Below, one piece after another: positions 1-6,017 of a stretch of DNA of 8,402 nucleotides. This DNA comes from Comamonadaceae bacterium (lineage in GTDB: Bacteria > Pseudomonadota > Gammaproteobacteria > Burkholderiales > Burkholderiaceae_C). The position numbers and the translations under genes were made by a program. The notes beneath the pieces are model-generated. The model searched no databases. It saw only the letters and a program-made list of their open reading frames with translations, and had not been told where the DNA came from. Position 1 is the first letter of the stretch; each line of letters begins with the position of its first letter. Location of the stretch: contig CANHGF010000086.1 of assembly GCA_947460065.1 (NCBI GenBank), positions 1 through 8,402 on the forward strand, written 5' to 3'.

Positions 1-1548
1 CTGGCCGGCCATTCGCGGCTGGCCAAGCGGGTGGCCTCGCTGATCCCGGGCTACGCCTACGACGAGGACAGGTTCTTTAATTCCGACGGGGCCAGTGCGC
101 AGGTGGTAGCCCAAAGACGGGCGGGCTTTGCCGCCTTGTGCGCCGACTTCGCGCGTCGCTTTGCAAAGACGGCCGACGCGAGCAGCCAGGCCCGGCCTTA
201 CCTGCCTGACCTGCAATTTACCGGCAGCTACCGCGTGCCCTACCAGTACAGCCCCTACCTGCGCGAGCACCTGCGCATCGGCAGCTTCCTGCAGTCGAGC
301 CACGATGTGTTCGTGCAAGACCTCGATGGCAATACCTTCTACGACCTCACCGGCTCCTACGGCGTCAACCTGATGGGCTATGACTTTTACAAGCAGTGCA
401 TCGATGAAGGCATGGCCATGGTGCGCGAGCTCGGGCCGGTGCTCGGCGCCTACCACCCCTGCGTGCTCGGCAACGTCAAGGCGCTGCAGGAGATTTCCGG
501 GCTCGATCAGGTCTCGTTTCACATGTCGGGTACCGAGGCTGTCATGCAGGCGGTTCGCCTGGCCCGCTATCACACCGGGCGCTCGCATCTGGTGCGCTTT
601 GCGGGCGCTTATCACGGCTGGTGGGAAGATGTTCAGCCTGGCCCCGGCAATCCCCTGCCACCCGGCAAGACCTATACCCTGGCTGACATGAGCGAGCGCA
701 GCCTGCAGGTGCTGCGCACCCGGCGCGATATTGGCTGTGTGCTGATCAACCCGCTGCAAGCCCTGCACCCCAACGCCGGCGCGCCAGGCGATTCCTCGCT
801 GGTCGACAGCAGCCGGCGTGCACAGTTCGACCGCAGCGCCTACACGCAGTGGCTCGAAAAGTTGCGCCAGGTCTGCACGGAGCGCAAGATTGCCTTGATC
901 TTCGACGAGGTCTTCGTCGGCTTTCGACTGGCGCCAGGCGGCGCTCAGGCGTACTTTGGGGTTCAGGCTGACATGGTGACCTATGGCAAAACGCTGGGGG
1001 GCGGGCTGCCGGTGGGCGTGGTCTGCGGCCGCAGCGAATGGATGAAGCGCTTTCGCGAAGAGCGCCCCGCCGACATCTGCTTTGCCCGCGGCACCTTCAA
1101 TGCCCACCCCTATGTGATGGGTGCCATGCATGCCTTCTTGCGCCGCATCAAGACGCCTGAAGTTCAGGCCCTCTACGGCGGGCTTGACGAGCGCTGGAAC
1201 CAGCGGGCGCAGCGCCTCAATGACATGCTGGAGCAGGCCAATCTGCCAGTGCGCATGGCCAATCTGTCGACCATCTGGACGGTCTTGTTCACCGAGCCTT
1301 CGCGCTACAACTGGATGTTCCAGTTCTACCTCAGGCAACAGGGGCTGGGCTTGAGCTGGGTGGGCTCGGGCCGACTGATCTTCAGTCTGAACTATGACGA
1401 CACGCACTTTGAGGCCGTCGCTCATCGCTTTGTGCAAGCCGGCCGCAAGATGCGCGAGGACGGCTGGTGGCATGGCGACCCCGAGCTCAGCAACAAGTCC
1501 ATCAAGCGCTCCATCCTGCGAGAAATGCTGTCGCGCCGAAACGCTTGA
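1..1548 (+). CDS. Class III PLP-dependent aminotransferase, glutamate-1-semialdehyde aminomutase-like (5' end cut by window)
   Basis: The frame is open from base 1 to the TGA at 1546-1548 and reads as coding from the first codon (LAGHSRLAKRVASLIPGY...), so the true start is probably upstream. GTG at 31 is a possible start but has no convincing ribosome binding site. The fold-type I class III signature is clear. Numbering from base 1, the cofactor-binding IFDEV places Asp302, and the Schiff-base lysine is Lys330 in TYGKTLGGGLPVG. The 28-residue gap equals that of glutamate-1-semialdehyde aminomutase. SGTEAVMQAVRLAR and YHGWW are the usual phosphate-binding and substrate-side motifs. About 90 residues precede the conserved fold, longer than in HemL, so this is unlikely to be the haem-pathway enzyme. 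The substrate is unknown. Its neighbours suggest an amino-containing lipid or headgroup, but that is inference only. The enzyme should be cytosolic. Confidence 0.9.
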   Translation: MAGHSRLAKRVASLIPGYAYDEDRFFNSDGASAQVVAQRRAGFAALCADFARRFAKTADASSQARPYLPDLQFTGSYRVPYQYSPYLREHLRIGSFLQSSHDVFVQDLDGNTFYDLTGSYGVNLMGYDFYKQCIDEGMAMVRELGPVLGAYHPCVLGNVKALQEISGLDQVSFHMSGTEAVMQAVRLARYHTGRSHLVRFAGAYHGWWEDVQPGPGNPLPPGKTYTLADMSERSLQVLRTRRDIGCVLINPLQALHPNAGAPGDSSLVDSSRRAQFDRSAYTQWLEKLRQVCTERKIALIFDEVFVGFRLAPGGAQAYFGVQADMVTYGKTLGGGLPVGVVCGRSEWMKRFREERPADICFARGTFNAHPYVMGAMHAFLRRIKTPEVQALYGGLDERWNQRAQRLNDMLEQANLPVRMANLSTIWTVLFTEPSRYNWMFQFYLRQQGLGLSWVGSGRLIFSLNYDDTHFEAVAHRFVQAGRKMREDGWWHGDPELSNKSIKRSILREMLSRRNA

Positions 1549-1559
1549 GGGGTCCTGGC

Positions 1560-1596
1560 GGGCTCGTACGGGATGTCATTCATCGCGTACGAGCCC
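1560..1596. terminator. Strong hairpin between convergent genes, probable bidirectional terminator
   Basis: An 11-bp perfect inverted repeat (GGGCTCGTACG at 1560-1570, CGTACGAGCCC at 1586-1596) is extended, after one G-G mismatch, by a 4-bp inner stem (GATG/CATC) closing a 5-base loop. It begins 11 bases past the aminotransferase stop and lies 41 bases beyond the stop of the convergent gene at 1638. No T-run follows on either strand, so it is not a textbook intrinsic terminator. It may act as a transcript-end stabiliser or a Rho-assisted stop. Confidence 0.6.
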
Positions 1597-1637
1597 AGCC
1601 CGCAGCCGCCTCGAAGCGGACGCTGAACCTGAGCCGC

Positions 1638-2246
1638 TCAGTGCTTGCGGGCGTGGTCCATCGGGTCGATCATCTGGCCGCGCAGCAAGTACAGCGGGGC
1701 CTTGTAATACAGCGCGATGTCATGGAAGGGGTCGGTGATGATCTTCAGAGCCCAGGTCAAACCTGTCACCAGATCCTGCTGCCACCAAAGCTGGACTACC
1801 CGTAACAGCAGCCCGGCCACACCCAGGGCAAACCAGGCCATGCCCACATCATGCAGGTATTCGAGGCGGGTGCTGGCCGCTTCGATCAAGCCGAAAACCG
1901 AGGGCTCGAACCACAACACGCCAGGAATCAGGACCCAGGCGCCCATGAGAACGATCTTGCGGCGGATGTTGTAGCCGACCTTGATGTCTTCCTTGTACGC
2001 GTCGGTGGCCTGATTGACCTCGTCATAGCCGCGCGGTTCAAAGAAAAAGTGTCCCACCTGACGGCTGACCATGGACACGCACCAGGCGACGATGGCGGCC
2101 CAAGCCGGATCGACAAACAAGAGGGCGTAGGCCACCAGAAAGCTGCAGGCGCTGAGCAGATGCAGGCTCTGGTTGATGCGGCTGTGGTGGTAGTAGCGGT
2201 GGTCGTCCCAACGCTGAACGGCCAGTTCGTCGAGGATTTTTTTCAC
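1638..2246 (-). CDS. Small polytopic membrane protein, DUF962/Mpo1-like (possible fatty-acid dioxygenase family)
   Basis: The gene encodes 202 residues and starts with GTG, chosen because AAGGAG (minus strand, 2252-2257) sits 5 bases upstream. The ATG just upstream (2248-2250) reads ATG-CCG-TGA and is out of frame. Hydrophobic segments lie at about residues 28-60, 97-120 and 134-155. Conserved-looking polar motifs are YYHHSRINQSLH (residues 18-29) and SRQVGHFFFE (61-70). They resemble the H-x-N-x-x-N-x-x-x-H and Q-x-x-GH patterns of DUF962, the family of yeast Mpo1, an Fe(II) dioxygenase of 2-hydroxy fatty acids. The match is by eye and distant, so function is unproven. It is transcribed alone, divergent from a glycosyltransferase, and has a PhoB-box-like site upstream. 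That suggests a membrane-lipid role during phosphate limitation. Confidence 0.85.
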   Translation of the reverse strand: MKKILDELAVQRWDDHRYYHHSRINQSLHLLSACSFLVAYALLFVDPAWAAIVAWCVSMVSRQVGHFFFEPRGYDEVNQATDAYKEDIKVGYNIRRKIVLMGAWVLIPGVLWFEPSVFGLIEAASTRLEYLHDVGMAWFALGVAGLLLRVVQLWWQQDLVTGLTWALKIITDPFHDIALYYKAPLYLLRGQMIDPMDHARKH

Positions 2247-2251
2247 GGCAT

Positions 2252-2257
2252 CTCCTT
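2252..2257 (-). promoter_or_regulatory. Shine-Dalgarno that fixes a GTG start
   Basis: AAGGAG on the minus strand lies 5 bases before GTG at 2244-2246. It is the strongest ribosome binding site in the window and supports GTG over the overlapping out-of-frame ATG at 2248-2250. Confidence 0.8.
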
Positions 2258-2308
2258 AAGCTGTGCACGGGTTGAAAGCAAACGGAACGGACATCGTCGC
2301 GCCTTTGC

Positions 2309-2326
2309 ATGAATCTGATGTGACAG
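2309..2326 (-). promoter_or_regulatory. Candidate Pho box for the DUF962-like gene
   Basis: On the minus strand this reads CTGTCAC-ATCA-GATTCAT, compared with the PhoB consensus CTGTCA(T/C)-N4-CTGTCA(T/C). The first half matches 7/7 and the second 4/7 (TCAT core), by hand count. Ten bases further on, at 2293-2298, lies GACGAT, a weak -10 with A2, A5 and T6. This 10-base gap is the one seen in E. coli phoA. The site points at the gene starting at 2246. Confidence 0.55.
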
Positions 2327-2343
2327 TGTGGTCCGCATGCCAC

Positions 2344-2377
2344 TTGTCACACAGTCGATATATTCGACTGACACCAT
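2344..2377 (+). promoter_or_regulatory. Promoter region of the first glycosyltransferase, with weak Pho box and dyad
   Basis: TTGTCAC at 2344-2350 is a good Pho half-site. The partner half 11 bases later (TCGATAT, 2355-2361) is poor, giving about 9/14. A 7-bp dyad, CAGTCGA-TATAT-TCGACTG (2352-2370), encloses TATATT (2359-2364), a good -10 but with no -35 at 17 bases. If the Pho box is real, a second -10 candidate, CACCAT (2372-2377), lies 10 bases after it. The dyad could bind a further regulator over the -10. Confidence 0.4.
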
Positions 2378-2383
2378 AGGGTC

Positions 2384-3652
2384 ATGAACGATGCCAGCCC
2401 ACCCTCCAAAATGCCCCTGCACATCGAATCCTTCGACGACGGGGCCGCGCCCATGCGCATCGCCGTGGTCACCGAGACCTACCCGCCCGAGGTCAATGGC
2501 GTCGCCCTCACCCTGGCGCGGATGGTCGAGGGCCTGCGCGCCCGGGGGCATGGGCTGCAGCTGATCCGACCGACGCAGCCCGTCTTTGATCAGCAGCGCC
2601 CTGCCGATCCGGATGAGCTGCTGACCACCGGCATGCCCATTCCCTGCTACCCGGGCTTGCGCATGGGGCTGCCGGCCAAGAAGATGCTGGTGCGCCAGTG
2701 GGCGGTACAACGACCCGACGTGGTGCACATCGCCACAGAAGGCCCGCTGGGCTGGTCGGCCCTGCATGCTGCGCGTCAGCTCAAGCTGCCGATCAGCACC
2801 GACTTCCGAACCAACTTCCACGCCTACAGCAGCCATTACGGCGCCGGCTGGCTGCAGCGCACCATCCTGGGCTATCTGCGCAAGTTTCATAACCGGGCCT
2901 CTTGCACGACCGTGCCCACACAGGCCCTGGCCGAAGAGCTGAGCTCCTGGGGCTTTGAGCGACTGAACGTGATTTCACGGGGCGTGGATACCCAGCGCTT
3001 TAGCCCCAGCCACCGCAGTGCCGCCTTGCGTCAGTCCTGGGGCGCGGGCGAAGAAGATCTGGTGGCCTTGTACGTCGGTCGTTTGGCTGCCGAGAAAAAC
3101 ATCGGCCTGGTGATCAAAGCCTTTGAAGCCATGCAACAGTCCAGGCCGAACAGCCGGCTGGTGATCGTGGGCGAGGGCCCGCAGCGGCAGGCCTTGATGC
3201 AGATGTGCCCGTCGGCGCACTTTGCCGGCATGCGCTCGGGGCTGGAGCTGTCGGCGCACTATGCCTCGGCCGACCTGTTCATTTTCCCCAGCCTGTCAGA
3301 GACCTTTGGCAACGTGACCCTGGAGGCGATGGCCAGCGCAGTGCCGGCGCTGGCCTACCGTCACGCGGCGGCTGCGCAACTTCTCAAGGGCGGGCGCGGC
3401 GGGGTGTCGGTGGAGGTGGGGCAAGAGCAGGCCTTCATCGCGCAGGCGCTGCGGCTGGCCCAGGATCTGGCGCACTGCCGGGAGCTGGGTCTGCAATCCA
3501 GGCAGGTGGCGCTGACGCTCGATTGGGACGGCATCATCACCCAGTTTGAGGCCCTCTTGCGCACCACGATTGCCAGCCACAACCTGCATGCCCTGCCGCC
3601 TTCGTCCCAGGCCCAGGGACCGGCGCTGGCGGCCCAGGCCGCGCCTCAGTGA
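2384..3652 (+). CDS. GT4-family glycosyltransferase, putative diacylglycerol glycosyltransferase
   Basis: The first ATG gives 422 residues. The conserved family start, MRIAVVTETYPPEVNGV, is Met24 (ATG at 2453), so the real protein may be 399 residues. Neither start has a good ribosome binding site. The GT-B fold is clear. The N-terminal domain has the TETYPPEVNG loop and HIATEGPLGWSA (115-126). The C-terminal domain has YVGRLAAEKNI (230-240), VGEGPQ (262-267) and the retaining-GT4 EX7E motif SETFGNVTLE (Glu306, Glu314). The family includes bacterial mannosyl- and glucosyl-diacylglycerol synthases such as MgtA, SqdX and Agt. It is a paralogue of the enzyme at 6014-7078, sharing the same motif order. 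The likely job is adding a sugar to diacylglycerol, or a second sugar to a glycolipid, at the inner membrane face. Sugar donor and acceptor cannot be read from sequence. The last 7 bases overlap the convergent lplT. Confidence 0.9.
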   Translation: MNDASPPSKMPLHIESFDDGAAPMRIAVVTETYPPEVNGVALTLARMVEGLRARGHGLQLIRPTQPVFDQQRPADPDELLTTGMPIPCYPGLRMGLPAKKMLVRQWAVQRPDVVHIATEGPLGWSALHAARQLKLPISTDFRTNFHAYSSHYGAGWLQRTILGYLRKFHNRASCTTVPTQALAEELSSWGFERLNVISRGVDTQRFSPSHRSAALRQSWGAGEEDLVALYVGRLAAEKNIGLVIKAFEAMQQSRPNSRLVIVGEGPQRQALMQMCPSAHFAGMRSGLELSAHYASADLFIFPSLSETFGNVTLEAMASAVPALAYRHAAAAQLLKGGRGGVSVEVGQEQAFIAQALRLAQDLAHCRELGLQSRQVALTLDWDGIITQFEALLRTTIASHNLHALPPSSQAQGPALAAQAAPQ

Positions 3653-4896
3653 GGGGTAGTGTGCGGCGGGCGTGAGCGGCGATGCCAGCGCTGGATCAGC
3701 AGCATCAGGACGGCGATGACCAGACCAAAGCCGCACATCAGGGTCTGCGCAGGAATCTCCCAGCGCAGTAGCAGCGAGTACAGGGCCAGGATCAGCAAGA
3801 CGCTGGTGTTTTCATTGAAGCCCTGAACCGCGATCGAGCGGCCCGGCGTGAGCAAGCTGGCGCCCCGGTGCTGCAACAAGGCATTGAGCGGAACCACCAG
3901 CCAGCCGCCAAAGGCGCCGGCCATCATCAAGGCCGGCACAGCCGTCCATAGGCTGTCGCACAGGGCGACCAGAGGCATCATCAGCCCCAGAGCAACGCCC
4001 AGCTTGACGGTCGAGCTGGCTCCCTCCAGACTCACCCAACGGCTGGCGCTGGCCGCGCCCACGATCACCCCCACTGCAATCGCCCCCTGCAAGTAAGCCG
4101 CCTGGCTGAGCGTCAGGTGCAGCACCGCCTGTGCCCAGTGCAGCACCAGAAATTGCAGGCAGGCGCCAACCCCCCAGAACAAAGTGGTGACGGCCAGCGA
4201 CAGCCCACCCAGGTCGTCACGCCACAACTTGAGGTTGTCTTGCCAGAAGTCGCGCGTGAGCGCCAGTGGCCGCGCCGAACGTTGCACATACTGCCGCCCG
4301 CTGCGCGGAATGCCCAGATTGAGCAGACCAGCCAGGACATAGACGCCCATGAGGATGAGCAGGGGCGGTGCCAAGGGGGCCACCGCAGCAGGCAGGGGCG
4401 GCAGCCAAGCCTGTACCGAAGCCACGCCGGGCGCGGCAAGTAGCCAGGGACTGACCAACAGACCCCCGAGAACCACACCCAGCAGCGCCGCGCCGACCAC
4501 ACTCACTTCAATCCAGGCATTGGCCCGCACCAGCAATGGTGCGGGAACCAATTCAGTGATCAGTCCATATTTGGCCGGCGCATAGGCAGCAGCGCCCAAA
4601 CCCACGCAGGCATAGGCGGCCACTGGGTTGACCCCGAAGAGCATCATGAGGGCGCCCAACAACTTGACCTGATTCATCCAAGCCATGAGCCTAGGCTTGG
4701 GAAAGCGGTCCGCCAAGGGCCCCACCCAGGGCGCCAGCACCACGTAAGAGGCGATGAACACCCACTTGAGCAAGGGCACCCACCAGGGAGAAAAAGCCAG
4801 GGCTTCAACCCAGGCGATGGTCAACACCAGGAGAGCGTTATCGGCCAGGGCGGAGAGAAACTGCGCCGCGATCAGCAGCTTGAATCCATGGGGCAT
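3646..4896 (-). CDS. lplT: Lysophospholipid transporter LplT-like (major facilitator superfamily)
   Basis: The 416-residue hydrophobic protein has about 12 predicted membrane segments. Its N-terminus, FKLLIAAQFLSALADNALL, carries the ADNA motif near residue 18 that is typical of LplT. It is followed by an MFS loop, GPLADRFPKPRLM (about 58-70), and AAYAPAKYGLITEL (about 103-116), another LplT hallmark. LplT flips lysophospholipids across the inner membrane for reacylation. In E. coli it is encoded next to Aas acyltransferase, but no Aas is visible here. The ATG at 4894-4896 has only a weak AGG upstream. The gene is divergent from plcP and convergent with the first glycosyltransferase. Beside a phospholipase C it could return lyso-lipids or related products for recycling. 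That role is inferred from position. A different MFS substrate remains possible. Confidence 0.85.
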   Translation of the reverse strand: MPHGFKLLIAAQFLSALADNALLVLTIAWVEALAFSPWWVPLLKWVFIASYVVLAPWVGPLADRFPKPRLMAWMNQVKLLGALMMLFGVNPVAAYACVGLGAAAYAPAKYGLITELVPAPLLVRANAWIEVSVVGAALLGVVLGGLLVSPWLLAAPGVASVQAWLPPLPAAVAPLAPPLLILMGVYVLAGLLNLGIPRSGRQYVQRSARPLALTRDFWQDNLKLWRDDLGGLSLAVTTLFWGVGACLQFLVLHWAQAVLHLTLSQAAYLQGAIAVGVIVGAASASRWVSLEGASSTVKLGVALGLMMPLVALCDSLWTAVPALMMAGAFGGWLVVPLNALLQHRGASLLTPGRSIAVQGFNENTSVLLILALYSLLLRWEIPAQTLMCGFGLVIAVLMLLIQRWHRRSRPPHTTPH

Positions 4897-4920
4897 GACC
4901 TGCGACTGTCGGCCTCGCGC

Positions 4921-4938
4921 ATGAAAGGCTGATGACGC
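4921..4938 (-). promoter_or_regulatory. Candidate Pho box for lplT
   Basis: On the minus strand this reads GCGTCAT-CAGC-CTTTCAT, with halves matching 5/7 and 6/7. After exactly 10 bases comes GACAGT (4905-4910), a weak -10 with A2, A4 and T6. A transcript from it would start within a few bases of the lplT ATG at 4896. Confidence 0.45.
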
Positions 4939-4969
4939 TCATGGCATGGCAGCGAGCGTCGCAGCTGCG
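4934..4969. repeat. Inverted repeats in the lplT-plcP intergenic region
   Basis: GACGCTC (4934-4940) and GAGCGTC (4954-4960) form a perfect 7-bp inverted repeat with a 13-base loop. They are followed by a 10-bp palindrome, CGCAGCTGCG (4960-4969). Both lie between the two candidate Pho boxes. They could be protein-binding sites, or chance in GC-rich DNA. Confidence 0.3.
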
Positions 4970-4977
4970 TCGTCAGT

Positions 4978-5011
4978 CTGACATGAGAGTGTCACGAGGC
5001 AAGTTGACACT
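4978..5011 (+). promoter_or_regulatory. Candidate Pho box and -10 for the plcP operon
   Basis: CTGACAT-GAGA-GTGTCAC at 4978-4995 matches the PhoB box in 6/7 and 6/7 positions, the best in the window. Ten bases later is GACACT (5006-5011), a weak -10 with A2, A4 and T6. No good -35 pairs with it, as expected for an activator-dependent promoter. The same segment also contains an imperfect inverted repeat, AGTGTCA (4988-4994) with TGACACT (5005-5011), and TTGACA at 5004-5009, which lacks a good -10 partner. Confidence 0.6.
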
Positions 5012-5074
5012 TTCCTCATCGCAAAGACAGACCAGCGAATGAATGCCCTCAACGCAAAACATGAGGTGAGCGCC

Positions 5075-5113
5075 ATGTCAGATTCGGGACCGCAGGATGC
5101 GAAAGCAGTTTGA
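5075..5113 (+). CDS. Possible 12-residue upstream ORF overlapping the plcP start
   Basis: ATG at 5075 opens a 12-codon frame (MSDSGPQDAKAV, stop 5111-5113), preceded by GAGGTGAG at 5063-5070, a better ribosome binding site than the one for plcP itself. The plcP ATG at 5097 lies inside it in another frame, so ribosomes could terminate and re-initiate (translational coupling). It is too short to judge from composition and may have no function. Confidence 0.25.
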   Translation: MSDSGPQDAKAV

Positions 5114-6017
5114 CCTCGACGAGCTCCTGACCCCGCAGGCGGTCGCAGAGGGCGTCTCCCAAACATCCAGGCCGCAATACCGGGCCATCTTCATCTCTGA
5201 CGTCCACCTGGGCACCCCTGGCTGTCAGGCCCAGGCTCTGGTGGAGTTCCTCAAGGTCCACGACAGCGAGGTGCTCTACCTGGTCGGCGACATCATCGAC
5301 GGCTGGCAACTGCGCCGGCGCTGGTACTGGCCACAGGCGCACAACGACGTGGTGCAAAAGCTGCTGCGCAAGGTGCGCAAAGGCTGCCGCGTCATCTATG
5401 TGCCCGGCAATCACGACGAGTTTGCCCGCAATTTCATGGGGCATCACTTCGGCGGCATTGAAGTCATGAATGAGGCCACCCACGTCACCGCCGATGGCCG
5501 ACAGTTGTGGGTGATTCACGGCGACTATTTCGATGCGGTGGTGCAGTGTGCCAAATGGCTGGCCTATTTGGGTGACAACCTCTACGAGCTCTCGCTGCGC
5601 CTGAACCGCCACCTCAACTCCCTGCGCGCCCGCCTCGGAATGCCATACTGGTCGCTGTCGCAGTACTTGAAGCACCGCGTCAAAAAGGCCTTGAACTTCA
5701 TCACCGCCTTTGAGGAGGCGGTCGCCAACGAGGCCAAACGCCGTGGGCATGACGGCGTGGTCTGTGGACACATACACCGTGCAGAGATCCGCCAGATCAA
5801 TGGCGTGACCTATTGCAACGACGGCGACTGGGTCGAGAGTCTGACCGCGCTGGTCGAACACATGGACGGCCGGCTCGAGATCATCTCCTGGATGCCCCAC
5901 GGCAGTCCTGGCGCACCGACAGCGCCTGCGACCGAGCACACGCTGCAGCCCGAAGCGGTCATGGCCTCGCTGGCCGCTCATCGGGTGGGGGTAGCGGGCG
6001 GCCAGGTGCAGCCATGA
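5097..6017 (+). CDS. plcP: PlcP-type phospholipase C (calcineurin-like metallophosphoesterase)
   Basis: The 306-residue protein carries the full dinuclear metallophosphoesterase motif set: SDVHLG (Asp35, His37), GDIIDGW (Asp65), GNHDE (Asn105, His106), HGD (His141) and GHIH (His225, His227). The stretches DGWQLRRRWYWPQAHNDV and HFGGIEVMNEATH and the ending YCNDGDWVESLTALVEH are typical of PlcP (Sinorhizobium SMc00171 family). These proteins are often misannotated as the lipid A enzyme LpxH. PlcP removes the phosphate headgroup of phosphatidylcholine or phosphatidylethanolamine, giving diacylglycerol, when phosphate is scarce. No signal peptide or membrane segment is seen, so it should act at the cytoplasmic membrane face. 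ATG 5097 is the only standard start after an in-frame TGA at 5067. The first 25 residues precede the conserved domain. It is the first gene of an operon with the glycosyltransferase that follows (ATGA overlap). A Pho box lies about 100 bases upstream. Confidence 0.9.
   Translation: MRKQFDLDELLTPQAVAEGVSQTSRPQYRAIFISDVHLGTPGCQAQALVEFLKVHDSEVLYLVGDIIDGWQLRRRWYWPQAHNDVVQKLLRKVRKGCRVIYVPGNHDEFARNFMGHHFGGIEVMNEATHVTADGRQLWVIHGDYFDAVVQCAKWLAYLGDNLYELSLRLNRHLNSLRARLGMPYWSLSQYLKHRVKKALNFITAFEEAVANEAKRRGHDGVVCGHIHRAEIRQINGVTYCNDGDWVESLTALVEHMDGRLEIISWMPHGSPGAPTAPATEHTLQPEAVMASLAAHRVGVAGGQVQP

Noticed and set aside
2243..2890. 215-codon minus-strand open frame across the intergenic region and the first glycosyltransferase
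   Set aside because: It covers the promoter region and the conserved GT4 N-terminus, and has no known motif. A shadow frame.
5004..5032. Sigma-70 promoter with TTGACA at 5004-5009
   Set aside because: No acceptable -10 lies 16-18 bases downstream. The Pho-box arrangement explains the region better.
5049..5981. 310-codon minus-strand open frame opposite plcP
   Set aside because: It is antisense to a gene with complete metallophosphoesterase motifs. Its translation shows no recognisable domain. Long shadow frames are common in GC-rich DNA.
5813..6013. Extended start of the second glycosyltransferase inside plcP
   Set aside because: The 67 extra residues are an out-of-frame reading of plcP. 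The family start is the ATG at 6014, with the usual ATGA overlap.
5097..6017. LpxH (UDP-2,3-diacylglucosamine diphosphatase of lipid A synthesis)
   Set aside because: The metallophosphoesterase motifs are shared, but the length, the WYWPQAHNDV region, the DGDWVES ending and the adjacent GT4 gene fit PlcP better.
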